Of a DNA stretch of 11,319 nt, positions 5,627 to 11,319 are shown in pieces (the first letter of the stretch is position 1; each line of letters starts with the position of its first letter). Below the pieces are notes generated by a model. That model saw only the letters and a program-made list of their open reading frames with translations. It made no database searches and was not told the DNA's origin. Both the position numbers and the translations under genes were made by a program. The stretch covers positions 1-11,319 of the forward strand of contig JAKUSY010000059.1 of NCBI GenBank assembly GCA_022451445.1. Reading direction: 5' to 3'. Source of the DNA: Planctomycetota bacterium (lineage in GTDB: Bacteria > Planctomycetota > UBA8108).

Positions 5627-6904
5627 ATGAAAGGCAAGATTCCGAGGACAGAGAAACGGGAATCAAAAGGGCGCGGGAAAAAACCCGCTGAACCTGAAAA
5701 GGCCAGAAAAGCTCAGAATGACAGGATCCCCCTGTCTTTTTCCGATCTCCAGATTCCAGTCCGTCCACTCCTGGATGCCGCCCAGGAACGCCGGGCAGGA
5801 ACCATTATCCAGGCAAATCTGAAGCGCCTCGCAGTCTTCCTGCCGTTTCATGTCGGCGGCTACAGGCGTTTTCTTGTCCGGATGGACGAGCTGGTGGTCA
5901 ACGGCGGCCTCATGTTCACGTGGATGTCGCTCAGGGACCAGATGGCTGAGGACTACCAGACGGCCGACAAGGCCCTGGAAGAGAGTGAAGCTCTTGCCGC
6001 GAAGAATCCGAAGCCGGGTTCAAAGGCCGCGGAAAAGGCCTGGGGCCGCTTCGAGAAGGGCGTGGAGATTCTCTCTACCTATCCGCTCGATCCCGAAACC
6101 GCCTTCAACTGGGCCAAAGAGGCCCTCCAGAAGCCGCTGGGTTCGGATGGAGTCGCCGGATTGGAGAAGAGCGCCAGGATCGAGCGGATCGTTCGGCGGC
6201 TGCTCGGTAGACTCAGCGCGGCCAGGGATGACCTGGTGCTGCCGAACCTGCGCCTGGTGCTCAAGGAAGTCTTCCGCTACCACCCGGTCGGTATGCGCCG
6301 CAGCGATCTCTTCCAGGAGGGAGTGCTGGGACTTCACAAGGCTCTTTTCCGCTTCGACCCGACGAGAGGATGCCGCTTTTCGACCTACGCGACCTACTGG
6401 ATTCGCCAGTCGATTCGCAAGTCGCTGATCGACAAGTCGCGAATGATCCGGGTTCCGCAGGGGGTGCAGGAAGACCTTCGCAAGGAGGACTGCAGGTTCT
6501 CAGACGATGAAGCCGCTCGGATCAGGCGCATCCTGAGTGACACCGTTCTCTTCTCGGCGGCTGAAAAGGGCGACGATGGTGGCCGCAACCTCTTCGTCGT
6601 GAAGGATACCAACGAGCACGCCCAGAGTGAGAATCTGCATACGAATACGATTCCGAAAACGATCTTCAAGGCCCTCGACAGGCTCGAGGGCAGAGAGCGC
6701 GAGGTCATCGCCAGGCGTTTCGGCCTCCATGGGGAGAAGCCGCAGACGCTCGAGCAGATCGGAACCCGTATGAACCTCTCGAGAGAGCGAATTCGCCAGA
6801 TCCAGAAGGAAGCCCTGGGGCACATGAAACAGATTCCAGGCCTGCAGGAGGTCTACGAAGATCTCGGCAAGGCCAGTTTCAACGGCTACACCTCGAATAA
6901 TTAA
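5627..6904 (+). CDS. RpoD-family (sigma-70) RNA polymerase sigma factor, divergent and primary-like
   Basis: A 425-residue sigma factor. A basic tail (1-30) replaces region 1.1. Residues about 38-90 resemble region 1.2 running into the non-conserved region, followed by a charged helical insert (about 100-200). Region 2 spans about 201-277: DLFQEGVLGLHKALFRFDP (227-245), then FSTYATYWIRQSI (251-263), ending at RVP. A shortened region 3 keeps a finger-like GDDGG...VKDT (315-328). Region 4 is about 347-402, with the helix-turn-helix LEQIGTRMNLSRERIRQI (375-392). The SRERIRQI segment that reads the -35 is intact. In region 2.4, against E. coli RpoD, Gln437 is kept (Gln261) but Thr440 becomes Arg264. 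The region 3.0 His455 position is Gly279. It therefore probably directs a promoter set differing in the -10 region. It stands alone after a long leader and is followed by a strong terminator. The exact sigma group (housekeeping paralogue or stationary-phase type) is not resolvable here. Confidence 0.88.
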   Translation: MKGKIPRTEKRESKGRGKKPAEPEKARKAQNDRIPLSFSDLQIPVRPLLDAAQERRAGTIIQANLKRLAVFLPFHVGGYRRFLVRMDELVVNGGLMFTWMSLRDQMAEDYQTADKALEESEALAAKNPKPGSKAAEKAWGRFEKGVEILSTYPLDPETAFNWAKEALQKPLGSDGVAGLEKSARIERIVRRLLGRLSAARDDLVLPNLRLVLKEVFRYHPVGMRRSDLFQEGVLGLHKALFRFDPTRGCRFSTYATYWIRQSIRKSLIDKSRMIRVPQGVQEDLRKEDCRFSDDEAARIRRILSDTVLFSAAEKGDDGGRNLFVVKDTNEHAQSENLHTNTIPKTIFKALDRLEGREREVIARRFGLHGEKPQTLEQIGTRMNLSRERIRQIQKEALGHMKQIPGLQEVYEDLGKASFNGYTSNN

Positions 6905-6930
6905 GTCCTGTAAGACCGCTGGGATCACAG

Positions 6931-6998
6931 CCCCGGCAGTAGGGATCGGCCGCGGCAAGCCTGCGTGGGCATCCCCTACTGCCGGGGCATTTTCTTTT
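6931..6998 (+). terminator. Strong rho-independent terminator after the sigma factor gene
   Basis: Fourteen consecutive perfect pairs join 6931-6944 (CCCCGGCAGTAGGG) to 6974-6987. GAT/ATC and inner GC-rich pairs extend the stem past a one-base bulge. The T-rich run TTTTCTTTT follows at 6990-6998. It starts 27 nt after the sigma stop codon. It also argues against a start for the next gene at the in-frame ATG at 6965, which lies inside the hairpin. Confidence 0.85.
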
Positions 6999-7030
6999 CC
7001 CCGCGGTCTCGCTGTCTTATGCTCTTGGGT

Positions 7031-8377
7031 ATGAGTGAAGACCTGCTCATTACCGCGGATTGGGTTCTGCCCGTCAGCTCCGCCCCATTGCGCGATGGGG
7101 CGGTGGATGTGCGCGCTGGCCGCATCCACGCGGTCGGGCTTGCCGCTGAGCTTCCAGGCGGCGAAGCCGCGCGGCGGCTCGACCTGGGATCTGCGGCTCT
7201 GCTCCCTGGACTGGTGAATACCCATGCCCACCTGGAATTGACAGCCTTGCGCGGTTTTCTCGAGGAGCAGGACTTCTTCGCCTGGATTCGGAAGCTGACC
7301 GAGACCAAGTACGAGACCCTGGATGAAGACGATCTCCTCTGCTCGTCTCGTCTCGGTGTTGCCGAAGCCATTTCCGCGGGGATTACCACCATCGCTGATA
7401 TCGCCGATGCCGGCGTGTCACTGGCGGCGCTGAGAGAAGGCGGCGCGCGGGCCGTTCTTTACCAGGAGGTTTTCGGACCGGATCCTTCCCGGGCCGAGGA
7501 GAGCCTGGCGGATCTGCGGGACAAGCTCGAGTCGCATCGAGCCGCGGGGGCGGACCGCGTAACCATCGGCATCTCTCCCCACGCCCCCTATACGGTCTCG
7601 ACGCGGCTGTTCAAGTTGCTGGCGGAGTTTGCCCGGGCCGAGGGATATCCGGTCTCGGTGCATGCCGCCGAGTCGGCGGCCGAGGGCGCCTTTGTCAGGA
7701 ACGCCTCGGGGCCTTTCGCGGACTATCTCAGGAGCCGGGACATCGAGGTCGAGCCGCTTGGAGTTTCGACGATCGGGTATTTCGAGGAAATCGGCCTGCT
7801 GGCAACCGCTCCCCTCCTGGCCCATTGTATCGATTGCGATGCGGATGACCTGCGGCGAATCGCCGCCTCGGGAGCCGGCATCGCTCATTGTCCGAAATCC
7901 AACGCCACGCTGGCTCATGGAGCCGCCCCGCTGGGGGCCATGCTGGCGGAGGGGATACGGGTGGGACTGGGAAGCGATGGGGTTCTCTGCAACAATACCT
8001 GCGATCTGCTGGAGGAGGCCCGGTTCGCCGCCCTGCTCCAGCGCGCCGGGAGCGAAGAGGACTATCCGTCGGCCGGTGACTTTCTGCGGCTCATGACCCT
8101 TGGGGGCGCCGAGGCGCTCGGACTCACCGGCGACATCGGCTCGCTCGAGGCGGGGAAGCTCGCCGATCTCTGCGCCGTGGGCCTGGCCGCCCCTCATCTC
8201 CAGCCTGTCCTGGACGTTGAGGCCACGGTGCTCTACTCGGCATCGGCGAGGGATGTCGTGCTCACCGTGGTGGAGGGGGAGGTCCTCTATGACGGCAAGA
8301 GCCTGGCGAGGTCGGACCCCCGTTCGCTCGAGGAACCTCTTGCCGCGATTCGAAGGAAGCTGGGCGTGGCCGGATAA
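7031..8377 (+). CDS. Amidohydrolase, probable 5-methylthioadenosine/S-adenosylhomocysteine deaminase type
   Basis: A 448-residue metal-dependent deaminase of the ATZ/TRZ amidohydrolase group, normal in length. I chose ATG 7031, which gives the usual start MSEDLLITADWVLP; ATG 7019 is possible, and ATG 6965 lies inside the terminator. Motifs in order: GLVNTHAHLEL with His65 and His67, SPHAPYTVS with His184, SVHAAE with metal ligand His211 and catalytic Glu214, LLAHC with His265, AHCPKSN with His286, and GLGSDG with metal ligand Asp316. These are the residues expected for a mononuclear metal site that hydrolyses an amino group from a purine or similar ring. Family members deaminate MTA/SAH, guanine, triazines or aminodeoxyfutalosine. 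The sulfur-amino-acid genes nearby favour MTA/SAH but do not prove it. No Shine-Dalgarno is visible. TATGCT at 7018-7023 is a possible -10 ending 7 nt before the ATG, so a leaderless mRNA is conceivable. The stop is 6 bp from that of the convergent gene. Confidence 0.85.
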   Translation: MSEDLLITADWVLPVSSAPLRDGAVDVRAGRIHAVGLAAELPGGEAARRLDLGSAALLPGLVNTHAHLELTALRGFLEEQDFFAWIRKLTETKYETLDEDDLLCSSRLGVAEAISAGITTIADIADAGVSLAALREGGARAVLYQEVFGPDPSRAEESLADLRDKLESHRAAGADRVTIGISPHAPYTVSTRLFKLLAEFARAEGYPVSVHAAESAAEGAFVRNASGPFADYLRSRDIEVEPLGVSTIGYFEEIGLLATAPLLAHCIDCDADDLRRIAASGAGIAHCPKSNATLAHGAAPLGAMLAEGIRVGLGSDGVLCNNTCDLLEEARFAALLQRAGSEEDYPSAGDFLRLMTLGGAEALGLTGDIGSLEAGKLADLCAVGLAAPHLQPVLDVEATVLYSASARDVVLTVVEGEVLYDGKSLARSDPRSLEEPLAAIRRKLGVAG

Positions 8378-8383
8378 GCCCCG

Positions 8384-8875
8384 CTAGAGGCCGGCCCCGG
8401 TCCTTGCCAGGAAGCGCGAGTCATCGCTTGGCTCGAAATCGACGATGATCGGCTCCATGCCGGGAAAGTCGATTTCAGAGGGGTCGACCGCGGGTCCCTT
8501 CTCCATGCCGCTGCCCGGTGTCCAGTGCAGGGTGACCTGCCGGAGCTTACGCCGGGCCTCCTTCAGGCTCTCCACCGCGTGGTGGAACATTACCTTGAGC
8601 TTGGCTTTCTTGCCGAGCTTCTTCCAGCCATCGGTCTCGGCGAGCTGGCGGGAGAGGAAGACCTCGGTCCAGAAGCACTCATCGCTTCCCAGGGATTTTC
8701 CCTGGTCGTGGTCTTCTTTTGATTGAAGGCTGAAGAAGAACATCGCGATCATGTCGTAGTCTTCGTCGTAGCGGGCTCCATCCAGCACGCTGAGGACGGT
8801 GCCCAGGAGCCCTTTGCGCCGGTGGGCGTGGGTCAGCCGATACATGTCTTCATACTGCAGTACGAGTTGGCTCAT
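8384..8875 (-). CDS. Hypothetical protein, 163 residues
   Basis: I do not recognise this family. The frame is open from ATG (8875) to TAG (8384-8386), and its codon choice is mostly G/C-ending, like its neighbours. The open frames opposite it look like shadows. The protein is mixed and soluble-looking, with no signal peptide or membrane segment. It has an aromatic/acidic stretch DEDYDMIAMFFFSLQS (38-53), a basic helical middle (about 83-112) and an acidic end PIIVDFEPSDDS. The RBS is weak: AGGTGA, complement at 8892-8897, about 16 nt upstream. It lies 68 bp downstream of the PLP enzyme gene on the same strand, so they may be co-transcribed. Its stop is 6 bp from that of the convergent amidohydrolase, which leaves no room for a separate terminator. 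Confidence 0.65.
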   Translation of the reverse strand: MSQLVLQYEDMYRLTHAHRRKGLLGTVLSVLDGARYDEDYDMIAMFFFSLQSKEDHDQGKSLGSDECFWTEVFLSRQLAETDGWKKLGKKAKLKVMFHHAVESLKEARRKLRQVTLHWTPGSGMEKGPAVDPSEIDFPGMEPIIVDFEPSDDSRFLARTGAGL

Positions 8876-8943
8876 TGTTTTTCCGTTAACTTCACCTGGG
8901 CCGCTTTGCCGTGGTTTTCTCAGCAGTTCTTTCGATCCGGATT

Positions 8944-10335
8944 CTAATCGTCTTTCTCCCCGGGGTAAATACCCAGGTCCCGGCTTCTTGATTCTCTCCA
9001 GCTCTCGATGTCCTCAGCGCTTACCCTCTCATGGTGCCAGAGGGCCCAGTTGAGGCAGGCGATGAGGTCGTCGGCTTCTTCCAGGCCTACCCCGATTCTC
9101 ACCAGCCGGTCAATCCCCAGCCGGCCGAGCTCTTCTGGCGGGGTAAAGTATTCCGAGACCGTGCCGTGATGGTTGAGCTTGGTGGCGAGGCCGTCAAAGC
9201 TCAGCGCGTAGCGCAGGATCACGCAGGTCGCCAGGACGTCGCAAAATCGCTTCGTCTGCTCCTCGTCGGCGCCCTCGAGGCGGAAGCTGAGCAGCGAGCC
9301 CGGCAGCCTGTAGTGAGAAGCGATGACCGCGCTGTCGACGTGGTCTTCGAGCGATGGATGGAAGACCTCCGAGACCCGGGGATGGGAGGCCAGCATTCCC
9401 GCGACCTTCGCGGCGCCCGCGCAGCGGCGCTCATAGGCCGCCTCGGCCTCGGGTAGTTTTTCCAGCAGGGCCTCCGCCCTTCTCCAGTCGAGGATGCCGC
9501 CGCGCATGGCCTGCAGGTCCATCACCTGGTTGAGGGCCTCGGTATTGTCGGAGGCGACATAGCCCCAGAGGTCCCGGTCCTGTCCGCCGAGCGCCTTGGT
9601 CCCGGAGGCGACGACGAAGTCAACTCCATCCTGGGCCAGCAGGGGCTTCGATGGACCCCAGGGGGTAGCTATGGTGTTGTCGACAATCAGGCGCAGCCTC
9701 GGGCAGCCGGTGGAGCGTTTCTCCAGGACAAGGCTTCCCATGCGCGCCGGATCGAGGGCCCGCATCAGCGGGTTGGTATAGGTCTCGGCGAAGATGAGGC
9801 AGGTGTTCTCCTTGATGGCCGCCTCGAGAGCCTCGTAGTCGCCATCGTCCATGAGCGTGAACTCGGCCCCGACCCGTTCGCAGAGCTTCTGCAGGTAGAG
9901 CCGGGTCTTGTTGTAGCTCTGGCGCATGATGATCGCATGGGCGCCATTCTCGACGAGCACGTCAAAGAGCAGGGCGCAGGCCTGCATGCCGCAGTCGGTG
10001 AGCACGGCGGCCCGGGCTCCCTCGAGCTTTCTGACCTCGCCCAGCAGCCGGGCGGTCGTCTCGGTGCCGTAGCGGGCGTAGACCTGCGGAAGCTCCGACC
10101 AGCACTCCTCCTCGAACATCGCGGCGAGCTTGCTTTCCTGCCAGGCGACCATATTGGGGGAGCCCAGCAGGTCGAGCTGCAGGGTCTTGCCCTCAGGATT
10201 GAGGTAGGGCGTTCCGCTCGAGCGAATCGCCTTGTCTATCCCCTCGTGCAGCGTCGAGGTGGAGGCGTGCATGTTCTCCAGCCGCGGACGTTCGGCCGGG
10301 CAACCCTGGGGATCGAGGTATTCTTCCAATGACAT
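8944..10335 (-). CDS. Cys/Met-metabolism PLP-dependent enzyme (cystathionine gamma-synthase/gamma-lyase family)
   Basis: A 463-residue fold-type I PLP enzyme, longer than the usual 380-430. I chose ATG 10335 (MSLEEYLD); the in-frame ATG at 10407 would place the promoter inside the gene. Motifs: YARYGTETTARL (86-97), corresponding to the usual Y-R-NPT segment; LEGARAAVLTDCGMQA (104-119); IVDNT with Asp219, which contacts the PLP pyridine nitrogen; ASGTKALGGQDRD with the PLP lysine Lys247; and the C-terminal RIGVGLEEADDLIACL (413-428), where Arg413 should bind the substrate carboxylate. Family members make or cleave cystathionine, or act on methionine, homocysteine or O-acyl-homoserine; the sequence alone does not say which. 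The lysine loop differs from the common S-TKY-GHSD, and GTE replaces NPT, so this is a divergent branch. The extra residues lie at the N-terminus and in a tail after about 435. Confidence 0.85.
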   Translation of the reverse strand: MSLEEYLDPQGCPAERPRLENMHASTSTLHEGIDKAIRSSGTPYLNPEGKTLQLDLLGSPNMVAWQESKLAAMFEEECWSELPQVYARYGTETTARLLGEVRKLEGARAAVLTDCGMQACALLFDVLVENGAHAIIMRQSYNKTRLYLQKLCERVGAEFTLMDDGDYEALEAAIKENTCLIFAETYTNPLMRALDPARMGSLVLEKRSTGCPRLRLIVDNTIATPWGPSKPLLAQDGVDFVVASGTKALGGQDRDLWGYVASDNTEALNQVMDLQAMRGGILDWRRAEALLEKLPEAEAAYERRCAGAAKVAGMLASHPRVSEVFHPSLEDHVDSAVIASHYRLPGSLLSFRLEGADEEQTKRFCDVLATCVILRYALSFDGLATKLNHHGTVSEYFTPPEELGRLGIDRLVRIGVGLEEADDLIACLNWALWHHERVSAEDIESWRESRSRDLGIYPGEKDD

Positions 10336-10341
10336 GCGAAG

Positions 10342-10370
10342 ATAATACAGTCGCCGCCGTTCTGCGGCAA
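10342..10370 (-). promoter_or_regulatory. Promoter of the PLP enzyme gene, predicted leaderless start
   Basis: Read on the - strand, TTGCCG (complement 10365-10370) and TATTAT (complement 10342-10347) are separated by exactly 17 bp. They match the sigma-70 consensus at four and five of six positions. The A of the ATG at 10335 is the seventh base after the -10, where transcription normally begins. No Shine-Dalgarno sequence lies before this ATG, which agrees with a leaderless message. Confidence 0.5.
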
Positions 10371-10479
10371 ATGTCTGGAGGCGGTTATCATCTCGACAAC
10401 TCGCCACGCAGCAGGGTGTGATGAGATCTTCCGTTGCCGGCGGTATAGCCCGGGGCGCTGGCGTCGCAGGCGGGCGACC

Positions 10480-10992
10480 TCACCTCTTACGTTTTGAGTC
10501 TACCTTGCGCTGCAGGCGCTGGGCGTTGGCCCGGGCCTCTTTCTGCGTCTTGTAGCCCCTGTCGGTGAGAACCTTGAAGACGGTGGAGGGAGGCCTGGGC
10601 GCTTTGGAGCCGCGGCCCTTTCGCTGGGCCTTCTCGTACGCGCTCATCTGCGCCTTGTATTTCCTGGGAGCGCTTTTCTTGAGCGAGGCGAGCTTCTTCT
10701 TCTGGACGACCTCGAATTTCAGGCCGATCTGCACCACGTGGTAGCGGTTCTCTTCTTCCTTCTTTTTCTTCTCAGCTTGCTTCCTGGACTTGGACCTGGA
10801 ATTCTTGCTGCCTCCACGGCCCCTCCTCGATTTCAGGATGCCCTTGCCGAGCTTCCCGATGCCCTTGCCTTTAACGCTCGGGGGCTTCGGCGGTCTCGGC
10901 AGTTTGTCCCGCAGCGCGCCGGAGGCGAGCGTCGAAGCGCAGAAGAGGAGCAGGAGCGCGAGAGTGAGCAGGGCTGAAGAGCCGCGTTTCAT
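10480..10992 (-). CDS. Secreted lysine-rich protein of unknown function, tandem copy 1
   Basis: A 170-residue protein that I do not recognise. ATG 10992 is chosen because AGGAG lies 8 nt upstream; ATG 11025 has no such site. Residues 1-25 form a signal peptide: MKR, a hydrophobic core LLTLALLLLF (8-17), and a cleavage region around TLASGA. A Pro-rich linker (31-39) and a very basic low-complexity segment follow (about 41-82, with GKG, SRRGRG and KKKKEEE). The C-terminal domain (about 84-170) begins YHVVQIGLKFEV, contains PPSTVFKVLTDRGYKTQKEA, and ends VDSKRKR. The closing pattern V-x-L-x3-G-Y-x4-EA-x6-L loosely recalls the end of a SPOR peptidoglycan-binding domain, but I would not assign it. 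The product is probably exported and strongly cationic. A closely related gene lies immediately upstream on the same strand, so this is a tandem duplication. Confidence 0.7.
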   Translation of the reverse strand: MKRGSSALLTLALLLLFCASTLASGALRDKLPRPPKPPSVKGKGIGKLGKGILKSRRGRGGSKNSRSKSRKQAEKKKKEEENRYHVVQIGLKFEVVQKKKLASLKKSAPRKYKAQMSAYEKAQRKGRGSKAPRPPSTVFKVLTDRGYKTQKEARANAQRLQRKVDSKRKR

Positions 10993-11319
10993 CTGGATTC
11001 TCCTGGAATCAAGGGCGACACCCATCGTTTAAAAACAGGGGCGGCGCTCTCGAAGATGTCCCTTCAGACATCACTTCTTGCGTTTTGAGTCTACCAGGCG
11101 CTGCAGCTTGGCGGCGTAGGTCTTTGCTTCCTTCTGCTTTTTGTAGCCCTTTCTGTTGAGGACCTTGAAGACCGTGCCCGGGGGCTTGAGGCCCTTGGAT
11201 TCGCGTCCTTTTCTCTGGGCCTTCTCATACGCGCTCATCTGAGCCTTGTATTTCCTGGGAGCGCTTTTCTTGAGCGAGGCGAGCTTCTTCTTCTGGACGA
11301 CCTCGAATTTCAGGCCGAT
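10652..11319. repeat. Direct repeat: perfect 77-bp match between tandem paralogues
   Basis: Positions 10652-10728 and 11243-11319 are identical, offset by 591 bp, and the second copy is cut by the window edge. The match lies inside the conserved C-terminal domain coding of two tandem genes. A weaker match continues downstream through both stop regions, where TTTTGAGTCTACC recurs in both. This indicates a tandem duplication, with the identical block either under strong constraint or recently homogenised. Confidence 0.85.
11071..11319 (-). CDS. Lysine-rich protein of unknown function, tandem copy 2 (3' part; 5' end outside the window)
   Basis: An open frame runs in from the window edge and ends at TGA (complement of 11071-11073). 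It gives the last 82 residues of a protein with no start codon inside the window. Aligned without gaps to residues 89-170 of the neighbouring copy, 66 of 82 residues match, including the first 39 in a row; it ends VDSKRKK. At DNA level 11243-11319 is identical to 10652-10728 over all 77 bp up to the edge, while the last 130 bp or so have diverged. The gap to copy 1's start is 78 bp, so the two genes are probably co-transcribed, this one first. It is presumably also exported, but the N-terminus is not visible. Confidence 0.75.
   Translation of the reverse strand: MGLKFEVVQKKKLASLKKSAPRKYKAQMSAYEKAQRKGRESKGLKPPGTVFKVLNRKGYKKQKEAKTYAAKLQRLVDSKRKK

Noticed and set aside
8445..8947. Short + strand open frames opposite the 163-residue gene
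   Set aside because: They overlap one another and the end of the PLP gene, lack RBSs and show no family features. The - strand frame fits neighbouring gene order and codon use better.
10408..10479. GTCGC/GCGAC hairpin (10463-10478) after lysine-rich copy 1 as a terminator
   Set aside because: The stem is only 5 bp and there is no T-run on the - strand.
1..11319. CRISPR array, insertion sequence, tRNA or rRNA genes
   Set aside because: I found no regularly spaced repeats, transposase-like protein, terminal inverted repeats or tRNA/rRNA-like sequence.

Overview
The window is bacterial, GC-rich and densely coded. Five genes run on the + strand up to about 8.38 kb, followed by four on the - strand, one of them cut by the window edge. 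Shine-Dalgarno sites, a tight three-gene operon, an intrinsic terminator, a Sec-type signal peptide and a primary-like sigma factor all fit a bacterium. The fused E1 alpha-beta dehydrogenase and the sulfur-carrier type of cysteine synthesis suggest a Gram-negative, possibly poorly sampled phylum (myxobacterial/deltaproteobacterial or FCB-related). I cannot place it more precisely, and there is no rRNA or tRNA here to help.

Region 1 (1-2582): a candidate promoter (23-51) and short leader precede a compact operon. Its genes are a CysO/MoaD-type ubiquitin-like sulfur carrier (168-452), a rhodanese-ThiF/MoeB activating enzyme with the rhodanese domain at the N-terminus (472-1635), and a CysM-type PLP cysteine synthase starting at TTG (1650-2582). 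Together they look like protein-thiocarboxylate-dependent cysteine synthesis: rhodanese supplies persulfide sulfur, the E1-like domain adenylates and thiolates the carrier, and CysM takes sulfur from it. The carrier has three residues after its Gly-Gly, so a protease must trim it. No such protease (Mec+/JAMM) is encoded in this window.

Region 2 (2583-5626): a 304-bp gap with a terminator-like hairpin, then a 699-residue single-chain E1 (alpha+beta) of a 2-oxoacid dehydrogenase of the branched-chain type, without E2 or E3 nearby. A 640-bp non-coding stretch follows. Its second half appears to be a long structured leader in which a 10-bp long-range helix competes with two local hairpins.

Region 3 (5627-8377): a divergent RpoD-family sigma factor, closed by a strong intrinsic terminator, then an amidohydrolase of the MTA/SAH deaminase (ATZ/TRZ) type.

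Region 4 (8384-11319, - strand): in transcription order, the 3' part of a lysine-rich protein gene, its tandem paralogue with a signal peptide, a Cys/Met-metabolism PLP enzyme whose promoter places the start codon at the predicted +1 (leaderless), and a 163-residue protein I do not recognise. That last gene ends only 6 bp from the convergent amidohydrolase gene. The carrier/CysM operon, the Cys/Met PLP enzyme and the possible MTA/SAH deaminase give the window a loose sulfur-amino-acid theme.
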